This document shows, piece by piece, positions 34,368-41,978 of a stretch of 48,432 bases of DNA (position 1 is the stretch's first letter; every line of letters starts with the position of its first letter). Origin of the DNA: Caulobacterales bacterium 32-69-10 (GTDB lineage: Bacteria; Pseudomonadota; Alphaproteobacteria; Caulobacterales; Caulobacteraceae). A program made the position numbers and the translations under genes. The stretch spans positions 1 to 48,432 of the forward strand of contig NCED01000003.1 of NCBI GenBank assembly GCA_002280485.1, written 5' to 3'. Under the pieces are notes generated by a model, which was not told the DNA's origin, made no database searches, and was given only the letters and a program-made list of their open reading frames with translations.

Positions 34368-34994
34368 TTAGGGTCGCGGCGCCAGGCCCGAGGTCATCTG
34401 GTTGACGAACACCTCCGCGACGCGTTCGGCGCTGAGCCCGCGGTCCTCGTGAAACCAGCGGCCGATCCCGTTGACGGACCCGGCGAGCATGAAGGTCGTC
34501 AGCTTGATGTCGCAGGGGCCAATGGACCCGTCCTGAACGCCGAGCGCAAGGAGATCGCGGATATGCTGATCGATCTCGCGCTTGCCCGTTCGAACCCTGT
34601 CCGCCGCCTCATCGCCAATGTCAAAATCCGCGAGGAGGACTAGGCAGCGACCGGTCTTGGTCGCCGTAACGCCCGCGTAGCGGCGCAGGAAATACCGAAG
34701 CTGCTCGAGTCCGGAGGCATTCTCGTCGCCTTCCCGGCCTCTCAGGATTTCTTCGGACGCGATGCTGGCGACCTGGGCGATCAGGTCGTCCTTGTTCCTG
34801 GCATAGTAATAGAGGGTGGGCTTGGTGATCCCCAGTTCGAGCGCGATGTCGTCCAGAGATGTCCGGTAGTACCCCTTGCTGCTGAACAGATGGGCGGCGG
34901 TATGGAGGATAGCCAGCCGCTTTTCCTCACGTTCCCCCTCGCGGGTCTTGGCCGAAAGCCATGGCGATTTGACGGTACGAGGCTTGGCGGGCAT
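34368..34994 (-). CDS. TetR-family regulator of the acyl-CoA/ester cluster
   Basis: 208 residues from the ATG at 34994. The N-terminal TetR helix-turn-helix is at about residues 25-72 (RLAILHTAAHLFSSKGYYRTSLDDIALELGITKPTLYYYARNKDDLI). The C-terminal ligand domain is not assignable to a named effector class. Upstream of thiolase on the same strand and divergent from the ROK kinase. Palindromes of one type lie before three nearby transcription units and, degenerate, before this gene. It is probably a repressor released by an acyl-CoA or the substrate itself. Confidence 0.9.
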   Translation of the reverse strand: MPAKPRTVKSPWLSAKTREGEREEKRLAILHTAAHLFSSKGYYRTSLDDIALELGITKPTLYYYARNKDDLIAQVASIASEEILRGREGDENASGLEQLRYFLRRYAGVTATKTGRCLVLLADFDIGDEAADRVRTGKREIDQHIRDLLALGVQDGSIGPCDIKLTTFMLAGSVNGIGRWFHEDRGLSAERVAEVFVNQMTSGLAPRP

Positions 34995-35021
34995 TGGCGC
35001 TCCACAATCGGAAAATTTATG

Positions 35022-35035
35022 ATACCACCCGGAAA
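35022..35035. promoter_or_regulatory. degenerate TetR operator before its own gene
   Basis: ATACC-ACCC-GGAAA matches the WTACC-N4-GGTAW pattern except one base in the right arm. It is 28 bp before the TetR start codon, where an autoregulatory operator would sit. Confidence 0.4.
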
Positions 35036-35208
35036 GCCCGGCGTCCCGATTTGTGTAAGATCGTATCTGCGACGCGTCCGTGTCGGAGTGATTGCGGCAG
35101 CGGAGCGGGCCGGCGACCTTCGTCGGGCTTCCGGAGCCCGGCGCCATCGGCGTCTGCCCGGACCGTAGGTGGATAGAGTTTCGTTGGGGAAGGCGAAGGG
35201 CAATCACG

Positions 35209-36150
35209 ATGACGACTGGAAACGCTGGCTCGCTGGTCGCGGGCGTTGAGTTGGGCGGCACGAAATGCGTGTGCATCCTGGCGTCCGGGCCAGACGATGT
35301 TCGCGACGAGGTCCGTCTGCCGACGACGACCCCGGATGAGACATTGGAGGCCATCAGCGGGGTCCTGAACCGCTGGAAAGCGGGGCCGGGTTTCAACGCC
35401 CTTGGGATCGGTAGTTTCGGTCCACTGGAGCTGGATCAAGGCGCGGCGCGCTTTGGATGCATCGTCTCCACGCCCAAGCCCGGCTGGAGCGGCGCAGATC
35501 TTACCGTTCTGGGAAGGGACCTCGATGTTCCCGTGGCGATGGATACCGACGTCAACGGAGCCGCCCTGGCGGAGGGCCGCTGGGGCGCAGCACGTGGGTT
35601 ACGCTCCTTTTCCTATATCACCGTGGGCACCGGGATCGGCGTGGGCTCCATCGTCAATGGGCGGTCGGTACAGGGCTTGGGTCACTCCGAAGCCGGACAC
35701 CTTCGAGTTGGGCGTATGGTGGCCGATGCCTGGCCCGGAGTCTGTCCCTACCATGGCGACTGCGTCGAGGGATTAGCCTCCGGCCCGGCATTGCTCGGGC
35801 GAACGGGCCGGAACGGGGAGACATTGTCTGCCGACGACCCCACTTGGGAAACGGTCGTTCATGCACTCGGCGGCCTCCTCCACAATCTGGTGCTCACCAC
35901 CGTCCCCGAGCGAATTCTGATCGGTGGAGGCGTAATCACAGGTAACAATCACCTCCTCCTGAGGCTTCGACTGGCCTTGATGGAGAGTCTGAACGGCTAC
36001 GGTCCAGCCGAGAAAATCGCCGAGAATATCGACGACTTCCTTTCGCGCCCCGGGCTGGGAGCCATGGCAGGCCCGATGGGGGCCATCATCCTCGGGATCA
36101 ACGCGCGATCGCAGGTCCCGATCGATGGAAACGTTGGTGCACGGCAGTGA
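35209..36150 (+). CDS. ROK-family sugar kinase, probable fructokinase
   Basis: 313 residues. The ATP-binding VELGGTKCVC lies near the start, the catalytic Asp in DTDVNGAALAEGRWG near 115, and GTGIGVGSIVNG follows. The zinc site GHLRVGR...CPYHGDCVEGLASGPAL (His, Cys, His, Cys) is typical of bacterial ROK fructokinases and mannokinases. Divergent from the TetR gene with a 214-bp gap and no matching operator, so its link with the ester pathway is unclear. It is the last cargo gene before the proximal vir half-operon. Confidence 0.88.
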   Translation: MTTGNAGSLVAGVELGGTKCVCILASGPDDVRDEVRLPTTTPDETLEAISGVLNRWKAGPGFNALGIGSFGPLELDQGAARFGCIVSTPKPGWSGADLTVLGRDLDVPVAMDTDVNGAALAEGRWGAARGLRSFSYITVGTGIGVGSIVNGRSVQGLGHSEAGHLRVGRMVADAWPGVCPYHGDCVEGLASGPALLGRTGRNGETLSADDPTWETVVHALGGLLHNLVLTTVPERILIGGGVITGNNHLLLRLRLALMESLNGYGPAEKIAENIDDFLSRPGLGAMAGPMGAIILGINARSQVPIDGNVGARQ

Positions 36151-36584
36151 GGTTGGATGGCGGCCCTGTTCAATGGACAGCGAGTACAAGAACGCTGAAA
36201 CGGCATAGACCTTAGCCGTGCAGTCCCGATCAAGCGCTGTTGACGGCGAGACGCCGGCTGGGCCGCGCGGGCGTCACGATGCAGCCAGCAGGAAGTCCCG
36301 GCCGGCTTTCGGGATCGTCTGGCCTGAGGGTCGCCCGTCACACGATGGTCCGCGCACTTTTGAAGCGGACCAGCTTCCTGATGTCCAACGGGATCATGTC
36401 GTCGGGCCCGCCGCGTTAGTAGCGGGTGATCGGGGGCTTCGGGATACAGCGATGACAGCCGAACTAGGCACAACCTTCATAGCTCCGACAACTAGAGGAG
36501 CCCTGGCGGAGTCACCTGATGCGACTGTACTGTTCAGAATTCCCATTGAACGGGGAAGGGCTGAATTCGCTCGACGCCCGCACC
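36151..36584. other. cargo/vir junction region, no gene recognised
   Basis: 434 bp between the ROK kinase and eexN. Open frames here overlap in several phases without ribosome sites or motifs. On the minus strand about 36356-36410 encodes an orphan stretch (MIPLDIRKLVRFKSARTIV then stop) that could be a C-terminal fragment of a lost gene. No inverted repeats, transposase or integrase remains were recognised. This is one edge of the inserted cargo; the other edge is near 7050-7150. Confidence 0.5.
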
Positions 36585-36809
36585 TCAGAACTGGTGTCGA
36601 TAGGCTTCCATCCGCGCCTCACGTTCGATGGCCGCTATCCCCGCCCGTGCGTTGACGCATTCGTCGCCGCCCTTCGCCCCGGTCGCGCAGAGCGCGGTCA
36701 CTTGCACGGCTTCTTCGGGATGGTCCTCAAAGAACTCGGCGCTGCGCGGCTCCGCCGTGCAGGCCGCGACGCACAGGACGATCAGGCCGGAAACATACTG
36801 GCCCATCAC
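36585..36809 (-). CDS. eexN: EexN-family entry-exclusion lipoprotein
   Basis: 74 residues. Lipoprotein signal with lipobox CVAAC (Cys17). The mature part has EFFEDHPEEAVQVTALCATGAKGGDECVNARAGIAAIERE, the two-cysteine EexN pattern (FLxDPEE..C...C.NA). EexN proteins block entry of a second copy of the same element. In T4SS operons eexN stands between virB5 and virB6. Here virB5 overlaps it (ATGA), but virB6 is about 29.5 kb away across the cargo. Confidence 0.88.
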   Translation of the reverse strand: MMGQYVSGLIVLCVAACTAEPRSAEFFEDHPEEAVQVTALCATGAKGGDECVNARAGIAAIEREARMEAYRHQF

Positions 36810-37513
36810 GAAAAGCCCGCCCGGTAGAGCGCCATCCGCTGGTCACGGGCCGCCACCATCCGCTCGCGCTCGCGCTGGACTTGGAGCCGGTCCTCTGCGG
36901 CCTGCGCCATGGCGAGACCCTGAAGCCGCATCTGGTCGTTGGCGATCATCGCCTGTTCGGTGGCCGCGCGGGCCTGGAGATCGAGCACGGCGCGTGCGGT
37001 CGGCGCGGTGTCGATGGCGGCTTGAAGGGTCTTCAATCCTTCCAGCCGATCGGCGCCGGCGGTGGAGACCGCTTCGCCCAGCGCCAAGTCGCGCGCGGCG
37101 CGTTGGCCTGCGGCCTCCAGATCGGCTCCCGCCTCATCGCCATCGGCCGGGGTGTAGAGCCGGTTGGCGGCACGGATTTCGTCGGCGCGACGGCCAATCG
37201 CGCCCAACGCATCCAGATCGCCATTGGCCGCCGCCGACAGGGCCGCGACGTCAGGCAGGAAGTCCCGCAAACCCGGGATGTTAAGCTCGCTCGCGATCCG
37301 GCTGACGCCCGAGGCGTCATTCAGGCTGGTGAGCAGCTGTTCGCCCTGCTGCACCTGGGCCTTGAGCTCGTTCAGTTGGTCCAGGGCGGTGCGGGCCTGT
37401 TCAATCAGCTTGGCGTAGCTGGTCGGGTCATAGACGATCATGGCTGCATGGGCCGTGGTCGCTCCTAGGCCGATGACGATGGCGGCTGCCGCCGAGACAA
37501 GACGCGTCTTCAT
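36806..37513 (-). CDS. virB5: VirB5 minor pilus protein
   Basis: 235 residues with a signal peptide (MKTRLVSAAAAIVIGLGATT, cut after AHA). The mature protein is largely helical with coiled-coil character: YDPTSYAKLIEQARTALDQLNELKAQVQQGEQLL and the terminal QVQRERERMVAARDQRMALYRAGF. VirB5 tips the T pilus and contacts recipients. It overlaps both virB4 and eexN by four bases. Confidence 0.92.
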   Translation of the reverse strand: MKTRLVSAAAAIVIGLGATTAHAAMIVYDPTSYAKLIEQARTALDQLNELKAQVQQGEQLLTSLNDASGVSRIASELNIPGLRDFLPDVAALSAAANGDLDALGAIGRRADEIRAANRLYTPADGDEAGADLEAAGQRAARDLALGEAVSTAGADRLEGLKTLQAAIDTAPTARAVLDLQARAATEQAMIANDQMRLQGLAMAQAAEDRLQVQRERERMVAARDQRMALYRAGFS

Positions 37514-39888
37514 GGGATCTGCCTCCGCTGAGAGTGGAAGGGTTCAAGCCAATGGGCCGGATCGTCGCCATGCTCGGCGCGGACACGGTCGAGCAGATCG
37601 ACTGTCTCCGTGCGGCCCGAGAGGATGGCGATCTGGTCATCCAGGCCGTCGAGCCGGAGCTCGGCGACCACGGAGTTCAGACCTTGCTTGATGAGGAACT
37701 GCCGCGATTCCGGCGCCAGCTCCTCGCGCACCAGGGCGAACTCGCGCCGCGTCAGGCCGAAGCCCTCGACATAGTCCCGCTCCGCCGCATGGGCGTTGGG
37801 CAGGAATATCTTGGTGGCGCACTGTTCGAGGATGGTGTGGGCGATCGGCGAGCGCAGCACGTCGGCGGGCGACTGGGTGCCGAACACCATGAAGGCGTTC
37901 TGCTTGCGGTAGGTCTTCAGCCCATCCTGGGCCAGACCCCGGAAGGCTTCGTCGCCCAGCGCCTTCCAGAACTCGTCGATGTCGATGACGAGGCGGCGGC
38001 CGTCGACCAAGGCCTGGAGCCGATGAAACAACACCAACATCAGCGGCGTGCGGACCTCGGCGTTGTCCAGCACATGGGTCATGTCGAAGCCGAGAAAGCG
38101 GGCGTCGAGGCTGACGGCGTCGACGTCGTTGTCCAGCACCCAGCCGAGCGCGCCGCCCTTGCACCACTTCTCCAGCCGCGCCCCGACGCCGCCCGCGTCA
38201 CGCTGGCCAAGCAGCGACCGCAGCGCCGACAGTGAGCGCTGTTCACGCGGCAGCGGACCGAGCGAGACCAGGGCGTCGTCGATGGCACGCTCCTCCTGCA
38301 CCGACAGCGACCGGTCGCTGTGGCCGACGAGCTGCCGGATCAGCTGGCCGAGGAAGGCGCGGTTGGGCGCGGAGAACTCCAGCGCCTTCAGCGGCGCAAA
38401 GCCAGTCGGCTCGCCGTTGCGGAGTGTCAGATAGGTCCCGCCGCAGGCGCGCACGAAAATCTCGGCGCCGCGATCCTTGTCGATGAACACCTGCTGGGCG
38501 CCGAACTTCTCCAGTTCGGCCAGCATGAAGTTCTGCACCACCGTTTTTCCCGACCCAGACGGGCCGCAGATGAAGGTGTGGCCGAGATCGCCGACATGGA
38601 AGTTGAAGTGGAAGGGTGATCCGGCCGAGGTGCGCAATAGCGCCACCGCCGGTCCCCAATGATTGCCGTCGGCTCGGCCGGCCGGATGGGTGTGGAAGGG
38701 GGCGAGCGCCGCGAAGTTACGCGAGGTGATCGCCGCCGGCCGGACCCGCTTGGAGAAATTGCCCGGGAACTGGGCCCAGAAGGCCGCTTCCAGCGCCAGA
38801 TCCTCGCGGGCGGTGACCAGCCCGGAATCGGCCAGCATGGCGCGGGCCTTGGACAGGTGGTCGGCCAGGCTGCGGGGATCGTCGCCATAGACGAGAACTC
38901 CAGCCTGATGATCGCCCATCGCGAACCTGTTCGACATCAGATCGTCCAGCGCGTCGCCAAGCCCCGCCACCTGCGATGCCGCCCGATCACGCGCCGACAG
39001 CATCTGATTCTGCTTCCTCTCCATCACCGCGCGAGCGGCGGCCTTCGACAGAAAGGTGAAGGACTGGCTGGCGACGAAGGGGAAGCGGGCCGACAGCAGG
39101 CCGTTCCACAGGCCGGGCCGCGTCACCGCCGGATATTCCTTGATGCCGAACATGCCGGCGAAGCGGGCGTCGGCGGCGTCCCGGATCTCCAGGGCCTCGC
39201 GGCCGAAGATCACCCGCGCCGTGTAGATGGCGGAGCCCAGATGGCCGTGGACGATCGGCACGCGTTCGTGGCGTCCGGTCAGCACCAGCCGCAGCACTTC
39301 CATCGGTTCGGAGAACCAGATGCCGTTGCGCTCATAGAGACCGAGCGGCCGCACGCCGTAGCGGCCGAGATACTGGGCCAGATCGCGGCCCGCGTCCTCC
39401 AGCCGCTTGATGGCTTCGATCTCGTCGCTCTCGCTGCGGCGCGAACGGGACAGCCACGCTCCGGCACGGTTGGCCGCATCGCGGCCGGGATGGAGCACGA
39501 GCGTGACGTAGAGCTCGTTGACGAACATCTTCGTCGCACCGAGCCGGTCCCGGTAGCGGGCGTCGAGATCGGCGGCGAAGGCCGAACGGAACTGGCCTCC
39601 CGGGTATCCGCGATGTTCGCGCCGGACGAGATGATGCCAGACCGCCAGTCGGTCGTCGGCGAGATTGCGCCAAGCGCCATTCAGTTTGGCGTGCCAATCA
39701 TTGAGATCGCGCACGTCGGCGGTCTTGAAGCTGGCCCCGTCAAGCTGGAAGGTCAGCATCAGGGCCTGGGTGTCCAGGCCGACGATCTGGTCCGTGACAT
39801 GGCGCGCATAGGGCAGCACGGCGCGCGGATCGAGCTCGCGCGCCGAGGCGGCCGACGCCGTGCGCGGCTGGAGCGCCGGACTAGCCAC
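37510..39888 (-). CDS. virB4: VirB4/TrbE secretion ATPase
   Basis: 792 residues from a GTG at 39888 that overlaps the virB3 end. The N-terminal CagE/TrbE domain contains VRREHRGYPGGQFRSAFAADLDARY. The Walker A FICGPSGSGKTVVQNF lies near residue 440-450, and Walker B RLVIDIDEFWKAL near 634. The largest ATPase of the system, it powers pilus biogenesis and substrate transfer. Intact and of standard length. Confidence 0.96.
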   Translation of the reverse strand: MASPALQPRTASAASARELDPRAVLPYARHVTDQIVGLDTQALMLTFQLDGASFKTADVRDLNDWHAKLNGAWRNLADDRLAVWHHLVRREHRGYPGGQFRSAFAADLDARYRDRLGATKMFVNELYVTLVLHPGRDAANRAGAWLSRSRRSESDEIEAIKRLEDAGRDLAQYLGRYGVRPLGLYERNGIWFSEPMEVLRLVLTGRHERVPIVHGHLGSAIYTARVIFGREALEIRDAADARFAGMFGIKEYPAVTRPGLWNGLLSARFPFVASQSFTFLSKAAARAVMERKQNQMLSARDRAASQVAGLGDALDDLMSNRFAMGDHQAGVLVYGDDPRSLADHLSKARAMLADSGLVTAREDLALEAAFWAQFPGNFSKRVRPAAITSRNFAALAPFHTHPAGRADGNHWGPAVALLRTSAGSPFHFNFHVGDLGHTFICGPSGSGKTVVQNFMLAELEKFGAQQVFIDKDRGAEIFVRACGGTYLTLRNGEPTGFAPLKALEFSAPNRAFLGQLIRQLVGHSDRSLSVQEERAIDDALVSLGPLPREQRSLSALRSLLGQRDAGGVGARLEKWCKGGALGWVLDNDVDAVSLDARFLGFDMTHVLDNAEVRTPLMLVLFHRLQALVDGRRLVIDIDEFWKALGDEAFRGLAQDGLKTYRKQNAFMVFGTQSPADVLRSPIAHTILEQCATKIFLPNAHAAERDYVEGFGLTRREFALVREELAPESRQFLIKQGLNSVVAELRLDGLDDQIAILSGRTETVDLLDRVRAEHGDDPAHWLEPFHSQRRQIP

Positions 39889-40225
39889 GGAGCGCCTCCG
39901 CCAAGGTGTAGCGGCGACGCAGCGGCAGCGGCGTCGAGGAACTGCCGCCCCAAGCCGCGCCGTTGCGCGACCGGCCCTTGGTCTCGACGAACATCCACAG
40001 GACGCGGAAGGCGTTGTGGTCGTGCTTGCAGACGGCGGCGAAAACCAGGTGCAGCGCCGGGGCTATGGCGAGGTAGAAAGGCGAATTGGCGGCGAGGAAG
40101 ACCGTCGCCGAGACGATGAGGTTCAGGCCCACCGCCTCCATCGGCACGCCCATGACCATGGCCGGCCGGGTACAGGCGAGGAACAGGGTGTCTTCGACGA
40201 GACGCTCTTCCGGTTCGGCGGCCAT
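39881..40225 (-). CDS. virB3: VirB3 inner-membrane protein
   Basis: 114 residues from the ATG at 40225; the frame continues upstream through virB2 only as a shadow. The family start RLVEDTLFLACTRPAMVMGVPMEAVGLN is clear, with one or two hydrophobic segments in the middle and CKHDHNAFRVLWMFVETKGRSRN near the end. VirB3 assembles with VirB4. It lies between virB2 and virB4, overlapping the latter by 8 bp. Confidence 0.92.
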   Translation of the reverse strand: MAAEPEERLVEDTLFLACTRPAMVMGVPMEAVGLNLIVSATVFLAANSPFYLAIAPALHLVFAAVCKHDHNAFRVLWMFVETKGRSRNGAAWGGSSSTPLPLRRRYTLAEALRG

Positions 40226-40230
40226 GGCAT

Positions 40231-40551
40231 TCAGCCCCCGCTTCCGCCGGTGATCAGATCGACCAGCGCAGCGGCGCTGAAGATGACGATGATGCCGACC
40301 ACCACCGTGCCGGCGCGGCGCATGTCGAGATGGCCGAACATCCAGGCGATGCCGGTGAGGATGATGGCGATGATCGCCAGACCCCGGATCACGCTGGAGT
40401 TTAGGACGTCGATGATGTTCTGGATGAACGTCCCGATGTTGCCGCCGACGCCTCCGGAGCTTTGGGCGAAGGCCGGTTCGGCGGCGGCCAAGACGAACAG
40501 GCCGGTCAGGACGGCGCGGCCGGCGTAGCGCCGGGCGATAGAGGCGGTCAT
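40231..40551 (-). CDS. virB2: VirB2 major pilin
   Basis: 106 residues from the ATG at 40551, which overlaps the virB1 stop (ATGA). It has a long signal peptide ending near FAQS, then two hydrophobic helices (SVIRGLAIIAIILTGIAWMF and GTVVVGIIVIFSAAALVDLI) joined by a short polar loop, as in all VirB2/TrbC pilins. Confidence 0.93.
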   Translation of the reverse strand: MTASIARRYAGRAVLTGLFVLAAAEPAFAQSSGGVGGNIGTFIQNIIDVLNSSVIRGLAIIAIILTGIAWMFGHLDMRRAGTVVVGIIVIFSAAALVDLITGGSGG

Positions 40552-41201
40552 TGGGGATCTCCGGGGATATGGGCCGAGGCGCGGATGACGAAGCTGGGAC
40601 CCGGTTCGACCTGGCCGAAGACGTCCCATGACGGCGGGGGGGAAACGGGCGGCACAGCGATCGGAGACAGGCTCGTCGCGAGCACCGACGGTTCTGGCGG
40701 CATACCTGATCCAACGCTCGACAGCATCGGCCTGAGCCGGGCAGCGGCAGTCGTCACCCGCGTGACGTAGCCGTTGGCGAAGCCGCGACGAGGATGGCCG
40801 GTGTTGTAATAGGACAGGGCCGTAAGCAGCGCGGTCTGTTCACCCACGGTCGCCACGTCGCTACGGCGGTAGCCATCCTGCAACACACGCGCGGCGGCCG
40901 ACAGGTTGATGCAGGGATCGAAGGTGTCGGCAACGCTTAGGCCGAGCCAGGCCAGGTTGTCGCTGTTGATCTGGGCGAGACCGAGATCGACGCTGCGGCC
41001 CGCCGCGATCAACGCCGAGGCCTTCGTGACCGCCTCGGCTGGGGATGAGGCGATCACGGTCACGGAGGGCATTCCGTTGACGCCGATGGCCAGCGGATTG
41101 AAATCACTCTCGACGGAGACGATCGAGAGCATCGTCGATGGCGCAATGGCCGGAGCGCACTGCGTGGCGAGAGCCAAAGTTGCGGCGACCGTCAGTTCCA
41201 T
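40548..41201 (-). CDS. virB1: VirB1 lytic transglycosylase
   Basis: 217 residues. Transglycosylase SLT domain: catalytic Glu in SIVSVESDFNPLAIGVN, then DLGLAQINSDNLAWLG and ALSYYNTGHPRRGFANGYVTRV. It opens peptidoglycan for channel assembly. First structural gene of the proximal half-operon; the promoter region with a long inverted repeat and the tandem dyad lies upstream. Confidence 0.93.
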   Translation of the reverse strand: MELTVAATLALATQCAPAIAPSTMLSIVSVESDFNPLAIGVNGMPSVTVIASSPAEAVTKASALIAAGRSVDLGLAQINSDNLAWLGLSVADTFDPCINLSAAARVLQDGYRRSDVATVGEQTALLTALSYYNTGHPRRGFANGYVTRVTTAAARLRPMLSSVGSGMPPEPSVLATSLSPIAVPPVSPPPSWDVFGQVEPGPSFVIRASAHIPGDPQ

Positions 41202-41243
41202 GACGTCGCCTTAGCTGTGAGACATTTTGACAGATTACTCATC

Positions 41244-41270
41244 GGTCACCTCTTTCGAGAAAAGGTGACC
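41244..41270. promoter_or_regulatory. inverted repeat upstream of virB1
   Basis: GGTCACCT and AGGTGACC form a perfect eight-base stem, with three further pairs inside after one mismatch. It lies 43 bp before the virB1 start. There is no T-run on either strand, so an operator or leader structure fits better than a terminator. Confidence 0.55.
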
Positions 41271-41292
41271 GCGAGGTCGAGGATAAGCGAGA

Positions 41293-41327
41293 CGTAATCC
41301 TACCTCTCCGAGGCGCGTAGTTTTACG
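41293..41327 (-). promoter_or_regulatory. tandem dyad operator, copy 2 (virB1 side)
   Basis: Dyads CGTAATCCTACC (41293-41304) and CGTAGTTTTACG (41316-41327) with an 11-bp spacer, 92-126 bp before virB1. The second overlaps the 3' end of the LuxR-type gene. It is the counterpart of 7138-7172, with differences confined to dyad centres and spacer. Confidence 0.7.
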
Positions 41328-41595
41328 GCGTGATGGATCCGATCAGCCCGAGATCCCGCGCTTTAAGGACGGCTTGAAACCTTGTTCTAACTCCTAAATG
41401 GTTACAAACTTTCTGGAGATGCCCCTCTACGGTTCTGCCTGAAATGCCCAGAATGCCGCCGATGTCGGTGGCGGATTTACCTTGTTGAACCCAGTGTAAA
41501 CACTCAAGTTGGCGGGCCGTGATGTTGTGGTCGATGAGCAAACGAAGATCGGCTTGGCGTTCGTTGCTGGAATCGCTCTCGTGGTCAAACCGCAT
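41323..41595 (-). CDS. small LuxR-type HTH regulator
   Basis: 90 residues from the ATG at 41595, chosen for the AAGGTGG site just upstream; an in-frame ATG at 41631 is weaker. It is almost only a GerE/LuxR helix-turn-helix: ITARQLECLHWVQQGKSATDIGGILGISGRTVEGHLQKVCNHLGVRTRFQAVLKARDLGLI, residues 25-85. No autoinducer-binding or receiver domain. It lies directly upstream of virB1 on the same strand, so it is the likely local regulator of transfer genes. Its 3' end lies inside one of the tandem dyads. Confidence 0.88.
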   Translation of the reverse strand: MRFDHESDSSNERQADLRLLIDHNITARQLECLHWVQQGKSATDIGGILGISGRTVEGHLQKVCNHLGVRTRFQAVLKARDLGLIGSITP

Positions 41596-41634
41596 GATCC
41601 ACCTTACTGATAGGTACTTTAAACCCTCCATAGG

Positions 41635-41657
41635 GTTGTGAGAGGGATTCTCAAAAC
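41635..41657. promoter_or_regulatory. inverted repeat upstream of the LuxR-type gene
   Basis: GTTGTGAGA and TCTCAAAAC are inverted repeats (eight of nine positions pair) around GGGAT, 40-62 bp before the start of the LuxR-type gene. Likely operator; different from the CGTA dyads. Confidence 0.45.
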
Positions 41658-41978
41658 CCGCTAATGCACAACTTTTAGTGATAGGAAGGGCGCAACTGCC
41701 ACGGTAGGCACTCCGCCATGTCGATAGTTCACCTCACCGATCCTAGGGGCGCCGCCCCTCGCGACGGCCAGGGTGAAGCGGCGAGCCGCCGCCGTCCGGG
41801 CGGTCTCCCCGACCTTCCGCGCTCCCATAAATCATCATGATGCACGGCCTCGAGCTTGTGCAGGCCGGGAGATACCCCTCCGCCCGACCGCCCTGGCCTC
41901 TGCTACCCCCGGTCTCGCCGACGGGCAGGGTTTCAGGCGCGCTTTGCGCCTGAAACCCATGCCCCAAGGAGCAGGATC
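41658..41978. other. non-coding region between luxR-type gene and parB-like gene, with strong hairpins
   Basis: No gene is seen. It contains a GGGGCG-C-CGCCCC palindrome (41746-41758) and, directly before the parB ribosome site, a perfect stem of 13 pairs (GGGTTTCAGGCGC, 41928-41940, with its complement at 41946-41958, loop GCTTT). The latter has no T-run. It could be a ParB binding site, an attenuator or an mRNA-stabilising hairpin. Confidence 0.55.

Noticed and set aside
36151..36584. Search for IS or transposase remains at the cargo junctions
   Set aside because: No DDE or recombinase motif, terminal inverted repeat or target duplication could be recognised at either edge.
38659..40119. 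486-codon plus-strand frame opposite virB4/virB3
   Set aside because: Antisense shadow of intact T4SS genes, Arg/Gly/Asp-rich without motif.
7131..41330. Reading the 45-base repeats as terminal repeats of a transposon or ICE flanking the cargo
   Set aside because: They are in direct orientation. One copy lies 4.7 kb beyond the other cargo edge, upstream of virB1, so they do not bound the cargo; promoter position before both half-operons fits better.
41323..41595. Quorum-sensing LuxR/TraR assignment
   Set aside because: The protein is only the HTH domain; no autoinducer-binding domain and no luxI/traI synthase in the window.
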